The translations under genes and the position numbers were made by a program. The notes beneath the pieces were generated by a model that saw only the letters and a program-made list of their open reading frames with translations, ran no database searches and was not told the origin of the DNA. DNA of 64,000 bases from Rhizobium leguminosarum (lineage in GTDB: Bacteria > Pseudomonadota > Alphaproteobacteria > Rhizobiales > Rhizobiaceae). Position 1 is the first letter of the stretch. Each line of letters starts with the position of its first letter. Shown here piece after piece: positions 43,365 to 52,486 of this stretch. The stretch covers positions 4,412,501 through 4,476,500 of the forward strand of contig NZ_CP016286.1 of assembly GCF_001679785.1 (NCBI RefSeq). Direction: 5' to 3'.

Positions 43365-43393
43365 AACGGCCGGAAGCGATTCCGGCCGTTTTC
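43365..43393 (+). terminator. Rho-independent terminator of dnaA
   Basis: AACGGCCGGAA and TTCCGGCCGTT form an 11-base stem around the loop GCGA, followed by TT and a pyrimidine-rich tail. Confidence 0.85.
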
Positions 43394-43478
43394 CTTTATA
43401 AGTTTTTTATTCTATACCTCCCGCGCATTGCGTGCATGTCAAAGACTGAAGCGCCAGAATGGCGCGTGGGAGGAATGA

Positions 43479-44591
43479 ATGAGTTTCGAAAAGATCGCCG
43501 TTCTCGGCCTGGGCAAGGTCGGACGGCTGGCGGCGACGCTGTTGCATGAAGGCGGCTTCGAGGTCGTCGGGGTCGACGCGCAATTGCCGCTGAGTGACGT
43601 CGCCTTCAAGTGCCGCACCAGCGATATCTCCGATCCGCAAGTGATCGGCGAACTGCTCTCGAATGTCGAGGCGGTGCTCTCTTGCCTGCCCTATCATTTG
43701 AACATCGAGCTGGCGCGCGCCGCCCATCTTGCCGGCATCCATTATTTCGATCTGACCGAAGACGTTCCCACCACCAATTTCATCATCGAGCTGTCGAAGA
43801 CCGCCCGCGGCCTGATGGCGCCGCAATGCGGCCTGGCGCCGGGTTTCGTCGGCATCGTCGGCGCAAGCCTGGCCGACGGCTTCGATCGCTGCCGGTCGAT
43901 CCGCATGCGCGTCGGCGCACTGCCGCAGCATCCGACCGGGCTGCTCGGCTATGCCTTCAACTGGTCGCCGGAGGGCGTCGTCAACGAATATCTGAATGAC
44001 TGCGAGGTCATCGAGGGCGGTGTGCGCAAGCTCGTCTCGCCGATGGAATGGCACGAGACCGTCTATGTCGGCGGCGTCAAGCTCGAAGCCTTCACGACGT
44101 CGGGCGGCCTTGGCACCATGTGCGACACCATGCTCGGCAAGATCGACAATCTCGATTACAAGACCATGCGTTATCCCGGCCATATGGAGCTGATGAACTT
44201 CTTCTTCCACGAGCTTTTGATGCGCGACAAGCGCAAGCTCGCCGGCGAGATCCTGACCAATGCCAAGCCGCCGGTTGAAGACGATGTCGTCTATGTCCAT
44301 GTCGCCGCCGAGGGGACCGAGAATGGCAGCCTGCGACGCAAGGAGTTCGTGCGCGCCTATTACCCGATCGAGATTGCCGGGGCGCGCCGCACGGCGATCG
44401 CCTGGACGACGTCAGCCTCCGTCGTCGCCGTCATCGAGATGGTCCGCGACGGTCTGCTGCCGGCGACCGGTTTCCTGCACCAGGAGCATATTCCGTTGGA
44501 GATGTTCCTGAAGACGCCGACCGGCAGCCTCTTCAAGACGGGTGCCACTACAGCGCCGCGCGTCTATTCAGACGCGCAAAGGACGCTGTAG
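43479..44591 (+). CDS. Saccharopine dehydrogenase family protein (lysine-dehydrogenase-like)
   Basis: A 370-residue oxidoreductase with an N-terminal Rossmann fold (IAVLGLGKVGRLAATLL near residue 6). Conserved stretches are LSCLPYHLNIELARAA and YFDLTED near 68-95, APGFVGIVGASLADGF near 119 and TTSGGLGTM near 208, as in lysine 6-dehydrogenase-like proteins. The reaction, NAD(P)-dependent oxidation of lysine, saccharopine or a related amino acid, is not certain. Its last ten codons (RVYSDAQRTL) lie within a palindromic repeat element, so the natural C-terminus may have been replaced. Confidence 0.85.
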   Translation: MSFEKIAVLGLGKVGRLAATLLHEGGFEVVGVDAQLPLSDVAFKCRTSDISDPQVIGELLSNVEAVLSCLPYHLNIELARAAHLAGIHYFDLTEDVPTTNFIIELSKTARGLMAPQCGLAPGFVGIVGASLADGFDRCRSIRMRVGALPQHPTGLLGYAFNWSPEGVVNEYLNDCEVIEGGVRKLVSPMEWHETVYVGGVKLEAFTTSGGLGTMCDTMLGKIDNLDYKTMRYPGHMELMNFFFHELLMRDKRKLAGEILTNAKPPVEDDVVYVHVAAEGTENGSLRRKEFVRAYYPIEIAGARRTAIAWTTSASVVAVIEMVRDGLLPATGFLHQEHIPLEMFLKTPTGSLFKTGATTAPRVYSDAQRTL

Positions 44592-44652
44592 CACTTTGAA
44601 TGCTGCATAATTTTATCCTTAAATCGATTTCGATTTAAGGAATTATGCAGCA
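44559..44652. repeat. Palindromic repeat overlapping the 3' end of the saccharopine-dehydrogenase-like gene
   Basis: A hairpin CGCGTCT-ATTC-AGACGCG (44559-44576) is followed by a larger inverted repeat from about 44601 to 44652, with arms GCTGCATAATT...CCTTAAATCG and CGATTTAAGGAATTATGCAGC (quoted in part). The left arm has four extra bases. I recall this combination as a common dispersed repeat in R. leguminosarum and R. etli; that needs a search. The gene's stop codon lies inside it. Confidence 0.7.
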
Positions 44653-44730
44653 GCCACGGCTGAGACATGCCCTCAGGTGCGGCGGCAATATCAATGCCGC
44701 CGCGCTGCAAATCCACGCATGGTATGGGTG

Positions 44731-45933
44731 TCAGCAGGCGAGATCGGCAACGACGGAATCGAGGATCAGCATGCCTGATGGCGTGCAGCGCAGGCGTGAA
44801 TTGCCGATCCGCTCGATGAATTTGTGTTCGAGCAGGAATTCCTCGCGTTTCGGGTCGAGGTCACGGCCCGATAGCTGCTGCCAGCGGGCGAGATCGACGC
44901 CTTCTCTCAGCCGCAGCCCCATAAGCAGCAGTTCGTCGGATTGTTCCTCGAAGCCGAGCCGCTCCTCGTCGAGAATGCCGTGCCCATCACGCTCGACCAT
45001 GTCGAGCCAGGTTTCCGGCTTGCGTTCGGTCGCCGTCGCGATCTTCTCGGGGCCACGCGTCAGCCGGCCGTGGGCGCCTGGGCCGATGCCGGCATAATCG
45101 CCGTAGCGCCAGTAGGTCAGGTTATGCCGGCTTTCGGCCCCCGGCCGGGCATGATTGGAAACCTCATAGGCCGGCATGCCCTCGCGCGCGGTGATCTCCT
45201 GCGTCGCCTCGTAGAGCACTGCCGATTGCTCGCCGTCCGGTACGATCAGCTTGCCGGCCTTGTGCAGGCCGTAGAAGGGCGTGCCCTCCTCGATGGTCAG
45301 CTGATAGAGCGAAAGATGGTCGACCGCATAGGAGATCGCCTCCTTCAGCTCCTTTTCCCATTCCTCGACCGTCTGCTCCGGCCGGGCATAGATCAGGTCG
45401 AAGGACATGCGCGGAAAGATGTCGCGCGCCAGCCTTATCGCCTTCAGAGCGTCGGCGACATCATGCAGCCGGCCGAGGAATTTCAGATCCCGGTCGTTCA
45501 GCGCCTGCACGCCGAGCGAGACGCGATTGACGCCGGCCGCCCGGTAGCCGCGGAAGCGTTCGGCCTCGACGCTCGAAGGGTTGGCCTCCATGGTGATCTC
45601 GATGCCATCTGGCACATGCCAGTGCCGCGCAATGCCGTCGAGAATGGCGGAAACCGTTTCCGGCTTCATCAGCGAGGGCGTGCCGCCCCCCAGGAAAATG
45701 CTCGTCACCGTCTTCGGGCCGCTGATCGCCCGGACTGCCGCCATCTCCGTCAGGAAGGCTGCTGTAAAGCGCTCTTGATCCACCGGCTGGTGGCGCACAT
45801 GGCTGTTGAAGTCGCAATAGGGACACTTCGCCGCGCAGAAGGGCCAATGCACATAGACGCCGAAGCCCGGCTCGCCGGTATCAGGCAGCAGAGCCGAGTC
45901 GCGCGAGGTGCTTGGCGTGTCGAAATTGACCAC
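44731..45933 (-). CDS. hemW: Radical SAM protein HemW (CPO-like)
   Basis: A 400-residue radical SAM protein long annotated as oxygen-independent coproporphyrinogen III oxidase; HemW is now thought to handle haem. The cluster motif is YVHWPFCAAKCPYCDFNSH near residue 27 (CxxxCxxC), followed by GGGTPSLM near 82 and the HemW C-terminal domain. It is the last gene of the rph-VOC-rdgB-hemW minus-strand group, nine bases after rdgB. Confidence 0.93.
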   Translation of the reverse strand: MVNFDTPSTSRDSALLPDTGEPGFGVYVHWPFCAAKCPYCDFNSHVRHQPVDQERFTAAFLTEMAAVRAISGPKTVTSIFLGGGTPSLMKPETVSAILDGIARHWHVPDGIEITMEANPSSVEAERFRGYRAAGVNRVSLGVQALNDRDLKFLGRLHDVADALKAIRLARDIFPRMSFDLIYARPEQTVEEWEKELKEAISYAVDHLSLYQLTIEEGTPFYGLHKAGKLIVPDGEQSAVLYEATQEITAREGMPAYEVSNHARPGAESRHNLTYWRYGDYAGIGPGAHGRLTRGPEKIATATERKPETWLDMVERDGHGILDEERLGFEEQSDELLLMGLRLREGVDLARWQQLSGRDLDPKREEFLLEHKFIERIGNSRLRCTPSGMLILDSVVADLAC

Positions 45934-45942
45934 GGACCGACC

Positions 45943-46587
45943 TTATGCCTCCAGGCAGGTTTCAACAAAGAGTTTGAAGGCGCGGGCCCGGTGCGACAGC
46001 GCTTGCGGCTTGCCGACGTTCCAGCCGTGTTTTTCCTCGCCGCTCATTTCGCCGAAGGTGATGTCGTAGCCCTCGGGCTGGAAGACCGGATCGTAGCCGA
46101 AGCCCTGGGTGCCGCGCGGCGGCCAGACGACGCTGCCTTCCACCTCGCCGCGAAACAGCTCCGTATGCCCGTCCGGCCAGGCGAGGCAGAGCACGCTGAT
46201 GAAACGCGCCGTGCGTTGTTCCGGCTTTGTCGCGCCTGCATCCTGCAGCGCCTTTTCCACCTTGGCCATCGCCATGTCGAAATCGCGCGTGCCGTCGGCC
46301 TTCTCCGCCCAATTGGCGGTGTAAACACCGGGATCGCCGAAGAGTGCATCGACCACCAGCCCGGAATCGTCCGATAGCGCCGGCATGCCTGAGGCATTGG
46401 CCGAGGCGACCGCCTTGATCGTCGCATTCTCCTCGAAGCTCGTGCCGGTCTCATCGGGTTCGACGAAGTTCAGCTCGGCGGCCGATTTGGCGGCGAAGCC
46501 GAGCGGCCCGATCAATTCCTGGATCTCGCGGATCTTGCCGGCATTGTGGCTGGCGACGACGATGGTCTTCGTTTCAAGCTTGCGCAT
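45943..46587 (-). CDS. rdgB: dITP/XTP (non-canonical purine NTP) pyrophosphatase
   Basis: Removes dITP and XTP from the nucleotide pool. The 214-residue product opens with [17 protein letters not shown] (about residues 10-26), the substrate-binding motif, and has [20 protein letters not shown] near 79 and [10 protein letters not shown] near 157. It lies between the VOC gene, whose stop is adjacent to its start, and hemW. Confidence 0.95.
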   Translation of the reverse strand: MRKLETKTIVVASHNAGKIREIQELIGPLGFAAKSAAELNFVEPDETGTSFEENATIKAVASANASGMPALSDDSGLVVDALFGDPGVYTANWAEKADGTRDFDMAMAKVEKALQDAGATKPEQRTARFISVLCLAWPDGHTELFRGEVEGSVVWPPRGTQGFGYDPVFQPEGYDITFGEMSGEEKHGWNVGKPQALSHRARAFKLFVETCLEA

Positions 46588-47013
46588 TCAGATTTCCTGT
46601 TCGATGCCCCAGATTTTAGCCTCCGCGCATTCCAGGCTGTTGCCATCCGGATCGCGGAAATAGATCGAGCGGCCGCCGTTCGGCCAGCGCACTTCGGATT
46701 CGATCGCCACGCCCGCCGCCGTCAGCCGTTCGGCCATGGCATCGATATTGCGGCCGGATACCCGGAAACAGGCATGGCCCTGGCCGGTCGTACCGTGCGG
46801 CGGCACCTGCAGTGCTTCAGGCGCCGGCGGCTTCACCGTTTCCTTAGGGTTGAAGATCAGGAGAACGCCCGGCCCGCAGCGGAAGAAGACATGCCGGTTG
46901 GCGGCGCGGGCGATCTTTTCAAGCCCGAGAACGTCTTCGTAGAACGTCTCGGCCTTATCGAGATCCCGCGCATAGAGCGCCGTTTCCAACATGCCTTCCA
47001 GCATGGGGTTCAT
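46588..47013 (-). CDS. VOC (glyoxalase/bleomycin-resistance fold) family protein
   Basis: A 141-residue VOC protein. The modules open with [20 protein letters not shown] near residue 9 and [15 protein letters not shown] near 79, and the terminal ligand region is [20 protein letters not shown] near 115. It overlaps the rph stop by four bases and abuts rdgB, so it is part of that operon. No specific substrate can be inferred. Confidence 0.88.
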   Translation of the reverse strand: MNPMLEGMLETALYARDLDKAETFYEDVLGLEKIARAANRHVFFRCGPGVLLIFNPKETVKPPAPEALQVPPHGTTGQGHACFRVSGRNIDAMAERLTAAGVAIESEVRWPNGGRSIYFRDPDGNSLECAEAKIWGIEQEI

Positions 47014-47729
47014 CCTTCGACGGCTTGCTTCTGCAGCGCCACGAGTTCGCCGATGCCGTTTCTGGCAAGCTGCATCAGCGAGGTGAATTCGCCTTCGCTA
47101 AACGGCGTGCCTTCGGCCGTGCCCTGGATCTCGACGATCCCGCCGGTGCCCGTCATGACGAAGTTCGCATCGGTCTCTGCCGAGGAATCCTCGATGTAAT
47201 CGAGATCGATCACCGGCTGGCTGGCGAAGATACCGCAGGAAATGGCGGCGACATGATCTTTCAGGACCCGGTCGACCTTGATCATGTTGCGGCTTTCCAT
47301 CCATTTCAGGCAGTCGTAAAGCGCGATCCAGCCGCCGGTGATCGAGGCTGTCCGTGTGCCGCCATCGGCCTGGATGACATCGCAATCGAGCGTGATCTGC
47401 CGTTCGCCGAGCGCCTGCAGGTCGACGACGGCGCGCAGCGACCGGCCGATCAGCCGCTGGATTTCCTGGGTGCGGCCGCCCTGCTTGCCGGCGGCGGCTT
47501 CGCGCTTCATGCGTTCGCCGGTCGCTCGCGGCAGCATGCCGTATTCGGCCGTGACCCAGCCCTTGCCGGTATTGCGCAGCCATGGCGGCGTCTTTTCTTC
47601 GAGGCTCGCCGTGCAGAGCACATGCGTATCGCCGAACTTCACCAGGCAGGAGCCTTCCGCATGCTTGGAAAAATTGCGCTCGAACGAGACCTTGCGCATC
47701 TGGTCGATTTTTCTGCCTGAAGGCCGCAT
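47010..47729 (-). CDS. rph: Ribonuclease PH
   Basis: Phosphorolytic 3' exoribonuclease that trims tRNA precursors, 239 residues. It begins [20 protein letters not shown], and family motifs are [15 protein letters not shown] near residue 34, [20 protein letters not shown] near 78 and [19 protein letters not shown] near 115. It is the first gene of a minus-strand operon and divergent from hrcA, the usual layout in alphaproteobacteria. Confidence 0.96.
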   Translation of the reverse strand: MRPSGRKIDQMRKVSFERNFSKHAEGSCLVKFGDTHVLCTASLEEKTPPWLRNTGKGWVTAEYGMLPRATGERMKREAAAGKQGGRTQEIQRLIGRSLRAVVDLQALGERQITLDCDVIQADGGTRTASITGGWIALYDCLKWMESRNMIKVDRVLKDHVAAISCGIFASQPVIDLDYIEDSSAETDANFVMTGTGGIVEIQGTAEGTPFSEGEFTSLMQLARNGIGELVALQKQAVEG

Positions 47730-47857
47730 TCTTATCTCCTGGGGTTTATTTGACCGCTTCTACGATTGGCGGCGCTCATTTGCAAATTCCCTTTTGCCAC
47801 GGGTGTTAGTTTGACTTACTTTTCGGGAAGTATCATCAGCACGGGTTCGAAAGCTTC

Positions 47858-48946
47858 ATGGGCATCAGGTCGACGTCGGTTTCGGATGCCGTAGCTGCGC
47901 TGGACGAGCGCTCCAGGGAAATTTTTCGTCGCATCGTCGAAGGTTATCTGGAGAGCGGCGAGCCGCTGGGTTCGCGCAACCTGTCCCGTATCCTGCCGAT
48001 GTCGCTGTCGCCGGCCTCGGTGCGCAACGTCATGAGCGATCTCGAAGAGCTCGGCCTGATCTATTCGCCGCATGTCAGCGCCGGCCGGTTGCCGACTCAG
48101 ATCGGCCTGCGGTTCTTTGTCGATGCCTTCATGCAGGTCGGCGACCTCTCGGCCGAGGAGCGCGCCAGCATCGACCGCCAGGTGCGGGCCGAAAGCGGCG
48201 GCAATCCCGTCGAATCGATGATGAACGAGGCAAGCCGCATGTTATCCGGCATTTCGCGCGGCGCCGGCCTCGTTATCACCTCGAAAAGCGATCCGGTGCT
48301 GAAACATGTCGAGTTCATCCGGCTCGAACCGACAAAGGCGCTGGCCGTGCTCGTCGGCGATCACGATCAGGTGGAAAACCGCATCATCGAGCTGCCGGCA
48401 GGCGTCACGTCCTCGCAGCTGACGGAAGCGGCGAATTTTCTCAATGCCCATATGTCCGGCCAGACCCTGCCGGAGCTCCGCAAACAATTAAGCCGGCTGA
48501 AAGACGACGTCCGTCACGAGCTTGATGCCCTGTCGCGCGATCTGGTCGAGCGCGGCATCGCTGTCTGGGCGGGCAGCCCGGACGAGGGAAAGCCGACGCA
48601 GCTGATCATCCGCGGTCGCGCCAACCTGCTCGAAGGGCTCGCTGGCGCCGAGGATCTCGACCGGCTGCGCCTGCTGTTCGACGATCTCGAGAAGAAGGAC
48701 AGCCTGATCGAGATCCTCAATCTCGCCGAAAGCGGTTCGGGCGTGCGCATCTTCATCGGTTCGGAAAACAAGCTCTTCTCGCTGTCCGGCTCGTCGCTCA
48801 TCGTCGCGCCCTATCGGGACGACGACGATCGCATTGTCGGCGCCGTCGGCGTCATCGGCCCGACGCGGCTCAATTATTCCCGCATCGTGCCGATGGTGGA
48901 CTATACAGCCCAGCTCGTCTCCCGCCTTTCGCGCAATCAGCTTTGA
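47858..48946 (+). CDS. hrcA: Heat-inducible transcription repressor HrcA
   Basis: Represses groESL-type heat-shock genes by binding CIRCE. The 362-residue product has the HrcA N-terminal HTH ([20 protein letters not shown] near residue 13, [19 protein letters not shown] near 48) and the GAF-like domain ending in [20 protein letters not shown] find no CIRCE element in front of this gene or grpE, so in this window it is not visibly autoregulated. It is followed by grpE. Confidence 0.95.
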   Translation: MGIRSTSVSDAVAALDERSREIFRRIVEGYLESGEPLGSRNLSRILPMSLSPASVRNVMSDLEELGLIYSPHVSAGRLPTQIGLRFFVDAFMQVGDLSAEERASIDRQVRAESGGNPVESMMNEASRMLSGISRGAGLVITSKSDPVLKHVEFIRLEPTKALAVLVGDHDQVENRIIELPAGVTSSQLTEAANFLNAHMSGQTLPELRKQLSRLKDDVRHELDALSRDLVERGIAVWAGSPDEGKPTQLIIRGRANLLEGLAGAEDLDRLRLLFDDLEKKDSLIEILNLAESGSGVRIFIGSENKLFSLSGSSLIVAPYRDDDDRIVGAVGVIGPTRLNYSRIVPMVDYTAQLVSRLSRNQL

Positions 48947-48993
48947 TGCGCAGCAATCAGTCACGCGGAATTTTCGCTTCTTTGTCACGCAGA

Positions 48994-49021
48994 CTTGATT
49001 TTTTTCGGTCAAACCTCGATA
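48994..49021 (+). promoter_or_regulatory. Possible RpoH (sigma-32) promoter of grpE
   Basis: CTTGAT at 48994-48999 and CCTCGATA from 49014 with 14 bases between are a fair match to heat-shock promoters. It lies in the hrcA-grpE gap, about 40 bases before the grpE ATG. The minus-10 part is weak. Confidence 0.35.
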
Positions 49022-49056
49022 TCGGGCGCATCTGAAGACACCAACCGGAGACCGTC

Positions 49057-49689
49057 ATGACCGATGACACGACGAAAAACGGACCTGACGCAACTGCGGC
49101 CGACGCCGCAGCCGACGCTGCCGCCTACGTCGAGAACGAAACTGCGCAGCAAGAGCCCGCCCAGCCGGACCCGATCGAGCTTCTGAAAGCCGAAAACGGC
49201 GAACTGCGCGACCGCTATTTGCGCCTTGCTGCCGAGATGGACAATCTGCGCCGGCGCACCGAGCGCGAGGTAAAGGATGCCAAGTCCTATTCCGTGGCGG
49301 GTTTTGCCCGCGATATGCTCGCCGTGTCCGACAATCTGCGCCGCGCCCTTGATGCCATCCCTCCGGAGACCAGGGCTGCAGCAGACGCCGGCCTGAGCAC
49401 GCTGATCGAGGGTGTCGAGATGACCGAGCGTGCCATGCTGTCGGCTCTGGAACGCCACGGCGTTCGCAAACTAGAGCCGGTTGGCCAGAAGTTCGATCCG
49501 AATTTCCATCAGGCGATGTTCGAGGTGCCGAACCCGGACGTGCCGAACAACACGGTCGTGCAGGTCGTGCAGGCCGGTTTCACCATCGGCGAGCGCGTGC
49601 TGCGCCCGGCCATGGTCGGCGTCGCCAAGGGCGGTCCGAAGCCGGCCGAAGCCGAGACCAACTCTGTCTTCGACGAGAAGGACGCTTGA
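49057..49689 (+). CDS. grpE: Nucleotide exchange factor GrpE
   Basis: Co-chaperone that releases ADP from DnaK. The 210-residue product has an acidic, disordered N-terminus (to about 40), a coiled coil ([20 protein letters not shown] near 47) and the beta domain with the GrpE signature region [20 protein letters not shown] near 147 and [21 protein letters not shown] precedes the ATG. dnaK is not in the window. Confidence 0.95.
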   Translation: MTDDTTKNGPDATAADAAADAAAYVENETAQQEPAQPDPIELLKAENGELRDRYLRLAAEMDNLRRRTEREVKDAKSYSVAGFARDMLAVSDNLRRALDAIPPETRAAADAGLSTLIEGVEMTERAMLSALERHGVRKLEPVGQKFDPNFHQAMFEVPNPDVPNNTVVQVVQAGFTIGERVLRPAMVGVAKGGPKPAEAETNSVFDEKDA

Positions 49690-49693
49690 GATC

Positions 49694-49722
49694 GTTTCCT
49701 TCCTCCTCGCGAGGAAGGAAAC
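49694..49722. terminator. Strong hairpin between convergent grpE and nucleoside hydrolase genes
   Basis: GTTTCCTTCCTC and GAGGAAGGAAAC form a perfect 12-base stem around CTCGC. No clear T-run follows on either strand, so termination efficiency is uncertain. Its position between two convergent stops supports a terminator role. Confidence 0.5.
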
Positions 49723-49729
49723 CGAAGCT

Positions 49730-50674
49730 TTAGATGCGGGCGAAGCGTTCGATCAGCAGATTGAAGAAGCCGTCCGCATCGACATGGCGCATGACCCTGG
49801 CATTGCGCTTGCGCTCGGTCACATGCCACCAGTCGACGACGGTCATGCCGACCGTGAGTTCGGACTGGACCTCGATCTCGACATTGCACTCCCGGCCTTT
49901 GAAAAGCTCCGGCTTCAGCAGGTAGGCGACGACGGTCGGGTCGTGCAGCGGCCCGCCGTCGGAACCGTATTTCTCGATGTCGAAGCGTTCGAAGAATTCC
50001 AGCATCTCGACCATGGCCTTTGCCGGCGCCGTGCCGATCTCGGCCATGCGCTTCACCCGGTCCTTGCGGGTCAGCAATTGATGCGTCACGTCTAGCGGCA
50101 TCATCACGATCGGAACGCCCGAGCGGAAGACGATATCGGCTGCCTCCGGGTCGACATAGATGTTGAACTCGGCCGCCGGCGTGATGTTGCCGCCCTCGAA
50201 AAAGCCGCCGCCCATCATCACCAGTTCGCGGATGCGGGGGACGATGTCGGGCGCCTTCTGGAAGGCCATGCCGATATTGGTGAGCGGCCCGAGCGTACAC
50301 AGCGTCACCGTGCCTTCCGGCTCGCGGCGCAGCGTCTCGATGATGAAGTCGACGGCATGGCCGGGCTGCAGCGCCATCGTCGGTTCGTCGAGATCCGGAC
50401 CGTCGAGGCCAGTTTTGCCATGCACATGTTCGGCGGTCACCAGCTTGCGAGCGATCGGCGCGTCGGCGCCGGCGAAAACCTTCGTCTCCGCCCGGCCGCA
50501 GAGCTCGCAGACGATGCGCGCATTGCGGCTGGTGAGCGAAAGCGGCACGTTGCCGGCCACTGTCGTGATCCCCAGCACCTCCAGCTCATCAGGGCTGCCG
50601 AAGGCAAGCATGATGGCGGCCGCGTCGTCCTGGCCGGGATCCGTGTCGATGATGATCTTTCTTGCGCTTGCCAT
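49730..50674 (-). CDS. Nucleoside hydrolase (inosine-uridine preferring type)
   Basis: Cleaves ribonucleosides to base and ribose; 314 residues. The N-terminal DTDPGQDDAAAIMLAF (about residues 8-23) is the calcium-binding DxDxxxDD motif, VMMGGGFFEGGNITPAAEFN near 152 is the second conserved region, and GPLHDPTVVAYL near 232 supplies the catalytic His-Asp. The start at 50674 fits the family N-terminus. It is a single gene, divergent from the hsp20 gene. Confidence 0.92.
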   Translation of the reverse strand: MASARKIIIDTDPGQDDAAAIMLAFGSPDELEVLGITTVAGNVPLSLTSRNARIVCELCGRAETKVFAGADAPIARKLVTAEHVHGKTGLDGPDLDEPTMALQPGHAVDFIIETLRREPEGTVTLCTLGPLTNIGMAFQKAPDIVPRIRELVMMGGGFFEGGNITPAAEFNIYVDPEAADIVFRSGVPIVMMPLDVTHQLLTRKDRVKRMAEIGTAPAKAMVEMLEFFERFDIEKYGSDGGPLHDPTVVAYLLKPELFKGRECNVEIEVQSELTVGMTVVDWWHVTERKRNARVMRHVDADGFFNLLIERFARI

Positions 50675-50858
50675 TCCGATCGTTCCATCCTCGCACTGCA
50701 TGTTATCGGCATGTACCGATTTCTTCACGTCCCGTCTCAAATCAGCACATTCCGCGCGGGCATGTTTTGATGCGAGGCAGCTGACGCTTTGTCAAGGAAA
50801 GAGCCTGACGCCACCTGCTTAAAATCGAGAGGTGACGCCGGCACCTCGCGGCCGATGC

Positions 50859-50887
50859 CTTGCGGCGCCGGTATTCTGTCCCCATAT
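50859..50887 (+). promoter_or_regulatory. RpoH (sigma-32) promoter of hsp20
   Basis: CTTGCG at 50859-50864 and CCCCATAT at 50880-50887, 15 bases apart, match the heat-shock consensus CTTGxx-CCCCATxT closely. The leader to the hsp20 ATG at 50953 would be about 60 bases. Confidence 0.65.
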
Positions 50888-50912
50888 TAGCGGCATCCGG
50901 ATGCTGCACTTG

Positions 50913-50944
50913 AGGTCCGGGATGGTCGCTTGCATCAAGGACTT
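50913..50944 (+). promoter_or_regulatory. Possible RNA thermometer hairpin masking the hsp20 ribosome binding site
   Basis: In the hsp20 leader AGGTCC (50913-50918) can pair with GGACTT (50939-50944), and CTTG (50929-50932) with CAAG (50936-50939). Both foldings cover the AAGGA at 50937-50941 that would serve as ribosome binding site. Rhizobial small heat-shock genes often carry such ROSE-type elements. The helices are short, so this is tentative. Confidence 0.4.
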
Positions 50945-50952
50945 GAAAAAAG

Positions 50953-51378
50953 ATGAGCCGCATTACCCCTTTCGCCAGCCCGCTGCTTCTGGGCTTCGAT
51001 GCCATGGAAAAGACGCTGGAGCGCATTTCCAAGGCGAGTGACGGATATCCGCCTTATAATATCGAACGCATCGCCGCCGATACCGGCGCGCCGGAACGTC
51101 TGCGCATCACCCTTGCCGTGGCCGGCTTCAGCGAGGAGGAACTCGATGTCTCCATTGAGGAGAACCAGCTGCTGATCCGCGGCCGCCAGGTCGAACAGGG
51201 TGAGCGGGACTATCTTTATCGCGGTATCGCCGCCCGTCAGTTCCAGCGTACTTTCGTTCTTGCCGACGGGATGCAGGTGTTGGGTGCGGCCCTGAAGAAC
51301 GGTCTGCTCTCCGTCGATCTAATTCGTCCGGAACCCGCGCGCATGGTCAAGAAAATTAACATTTCGGTCTCAGAGTAG
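50953..51378 (+). CDS. Small heat-shock protein, Hsp20 family
   Basis: A 141-residue alpha-crystallin-type holdase. The domain runs from about residue 35 to 130, with RLRITLAVAGFSEEELDVSI near 49 and the ARQFQRTFVLADGMQVLGA region near 93; NGLLSVDLIRP near 116 replaces the usual G-x-L strand. It resembles IbpA-type proteins of rhizobia. It is preceded by an RpoH promoter and followed 46 bases later by a DUF1150 gene, the usual partner. Confidence 0.93.
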   Translation: MSRITPFASPLLLGFDAMEKTLERISKASDGYPPYNIERIAADTGAPERLRITLAVAGFSEEELDVSIEENQLLIRGRQVEQGERDYLYRGIAARQFQRTFVLADGMQVLGAALKNGLLSVDLIRPEPARMVKKINISVSE

Positions 51379-51424
51379 CACAACGGTTGTTGAACCGTTG
51401 GTCCCTTCTCCCGGAGGAACAGGA

Positions 51425-51682
51425 ATGTTGATGAAAGAAGCCACGTCTCACTTGACCAAATCCGAGCTTGCCCACATCGGCAACGGCGAGGTCGCCTATA
51501 TCAGAAAAATGCGGACCGATGAGGTCGCCAAGTGCTTTCCCGAGGCGCCGGATATCGATCCGAACGTCGATCTCTGGGCACTCTTCGGCGCCGACGGCAC
51601 GCCGATCCTTTTGACGGACAACCGCTCCAGCACCTTTTTCAAGGCTGCCGAGGACGAATTGAAGACGGTCAGCCTGCACTGA
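51425..51682 (+). CDS. DUF1150 family protein
   Basis: An 85-residue protein of DUF1150, which in rhizobia usually follows a small heat-shock gene. The conserved parts are GEVAYIRKMRTDEV near residue 21 and LWALFGADGTPILLTDNRSS near 49. The start at 51425 lies just after GGAGGAACAGGA. No function is known; the fixed position suggests a role in the heat response. A hairpin overlaps its stop codon. Confidence 0.9.
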   Translation: MLMKEATSHLTKSELAHIGNGEVAYIRKMRTDEVAKCFPEAPDIDPNVDLWALFGADGTPILLTDNRSSTFFKAAEDELKTVSLH

Positions 51683-51687
51683 CCGTC
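51664..51687 (+). terminator. Hairpin at the end of the hsp20-DUF1150 unit
   Basis: GACGGTCAG and CTGACCGTC pair perfectly around CCTGCA. The stop codon of the DUF1150 gene lies in the closing arm. There is no T-run, so this may be a transcript-stabilising 3' structure rather than an intrinsic terminator. Confidence 0.4.
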
Positions 51688-51896
51688 AAGGCCGTCTGTT
51701 ACGTTCACCGCTTTCGGTGCGCAGTCGCTCTATTCGATTTCACTGCGATCGGGACGGATGTCGCGACATATGCGCGGAGCTCTTTCGACGCCTTATGTGC
51801 GAATGACGTTGAAGTTCCAGGATTCGGCAGCAACTGCGCCAGCCTTATAGAGCGATGACAACGATGCGGACTTTGCTGTCGTTGCATCCATTCTGC

Positions 51897-52385
51897 TTAC
51901 CGCGTCGCCAGCATTGGTAAGATCAAACCCCATCCGGTTTCTTGGGGTGGTCCAGACGGTTCGAACCCCAACTTCTTGTAGACGGCTATCGCCCGTTCAT
52001 TGTCTGGATGCGGATCGGTCGCGATCACAGGTGCGCCCTCATCGAAAAGAGCCTGCATTCTCATTCCGATAAACGCTGAACCATGTCCAACGCCGACCAT
52101 TTCGGGGTCTCCGATATATTGATCAATTCCCCGCGACCCTTTAGGAAGGCCGGCAAAATGGTGATCTTCCCATCCGTGGACCGTGTAGTCCTGCAAGAAC
52201 GCAAATGGCCGTTCGTTAATTGAAATGATCCAGCGAGCCACCCGAGGATCAACCAGTTCTGCTTCACCATACGGCTCACCAGAACCCCACCATTCCAGGA
52301 CATGCGGGTTCGACCGCCACCCCTTCAGTAAAGCGAGATCATCCAGGGTTGCTCTGCGAAACTCGTACGGATTGGTCGCGAACAT
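51897..52385 (-). CDS. GNAT acetyltransferase, AAC(6')-like
   Basis: A 162-residue acetyltransferase. YEFRRATLDDLALLKGWRSN near residue 7 and HVLEWWGSGEP near 28 resemble the RimJ/AAC(6') group, GIDQYIGDPEMVGVGHGSAFI near 86 (quoted in part) holds the acetyl-CoA loop region, and DPHPDNERAIAVYKKLGFEP near 124 is the classic motif B. Relatives acetylate aminoglycosides, but many chromosomal members do not; resistance is not claimed. It stands alone. Confidence 0.83.
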   Translation of the reverse strand: MFATNPYEFRRATLDDLALLKGWRSNPHVLEWWGSGEPYGEAELVDPRVARWIISINERPFAFLQDYTVHGWEDHHFAGLPKGSRGIDQYIGDPEMVGVGHGSAFIGMRMQALFDEGAPVIATDPHPDNERAIAVYKKLGFEPSGPPQETGWGLILPMLATR

Positions 52386-52486
52386 TAGATTGCTGTAGCA
52401 GATTGTGCGACGGTGAGTATGGGCAGAACGCCGTCAGGTAGGCCACTCGAGGCTTGATTGAGATCTCCTGCGCGTGACGGGCTCTC

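Noticed and set aside
47730..49056. CIRCE element for HrcA
   Set aside because: No TTAGCACTC-N9-GAGTGCTAA-like inverted repeat occurs upstream of hrcA or grpE.
51683..51896. Small plus-strand gene after the DUF1150 gene (frame 51532-51858)
   Set aside because: It overlaps the DUF1150 gene in another frame, has no ribosome binding site and no recognisable motif. The gap appears non-coding.
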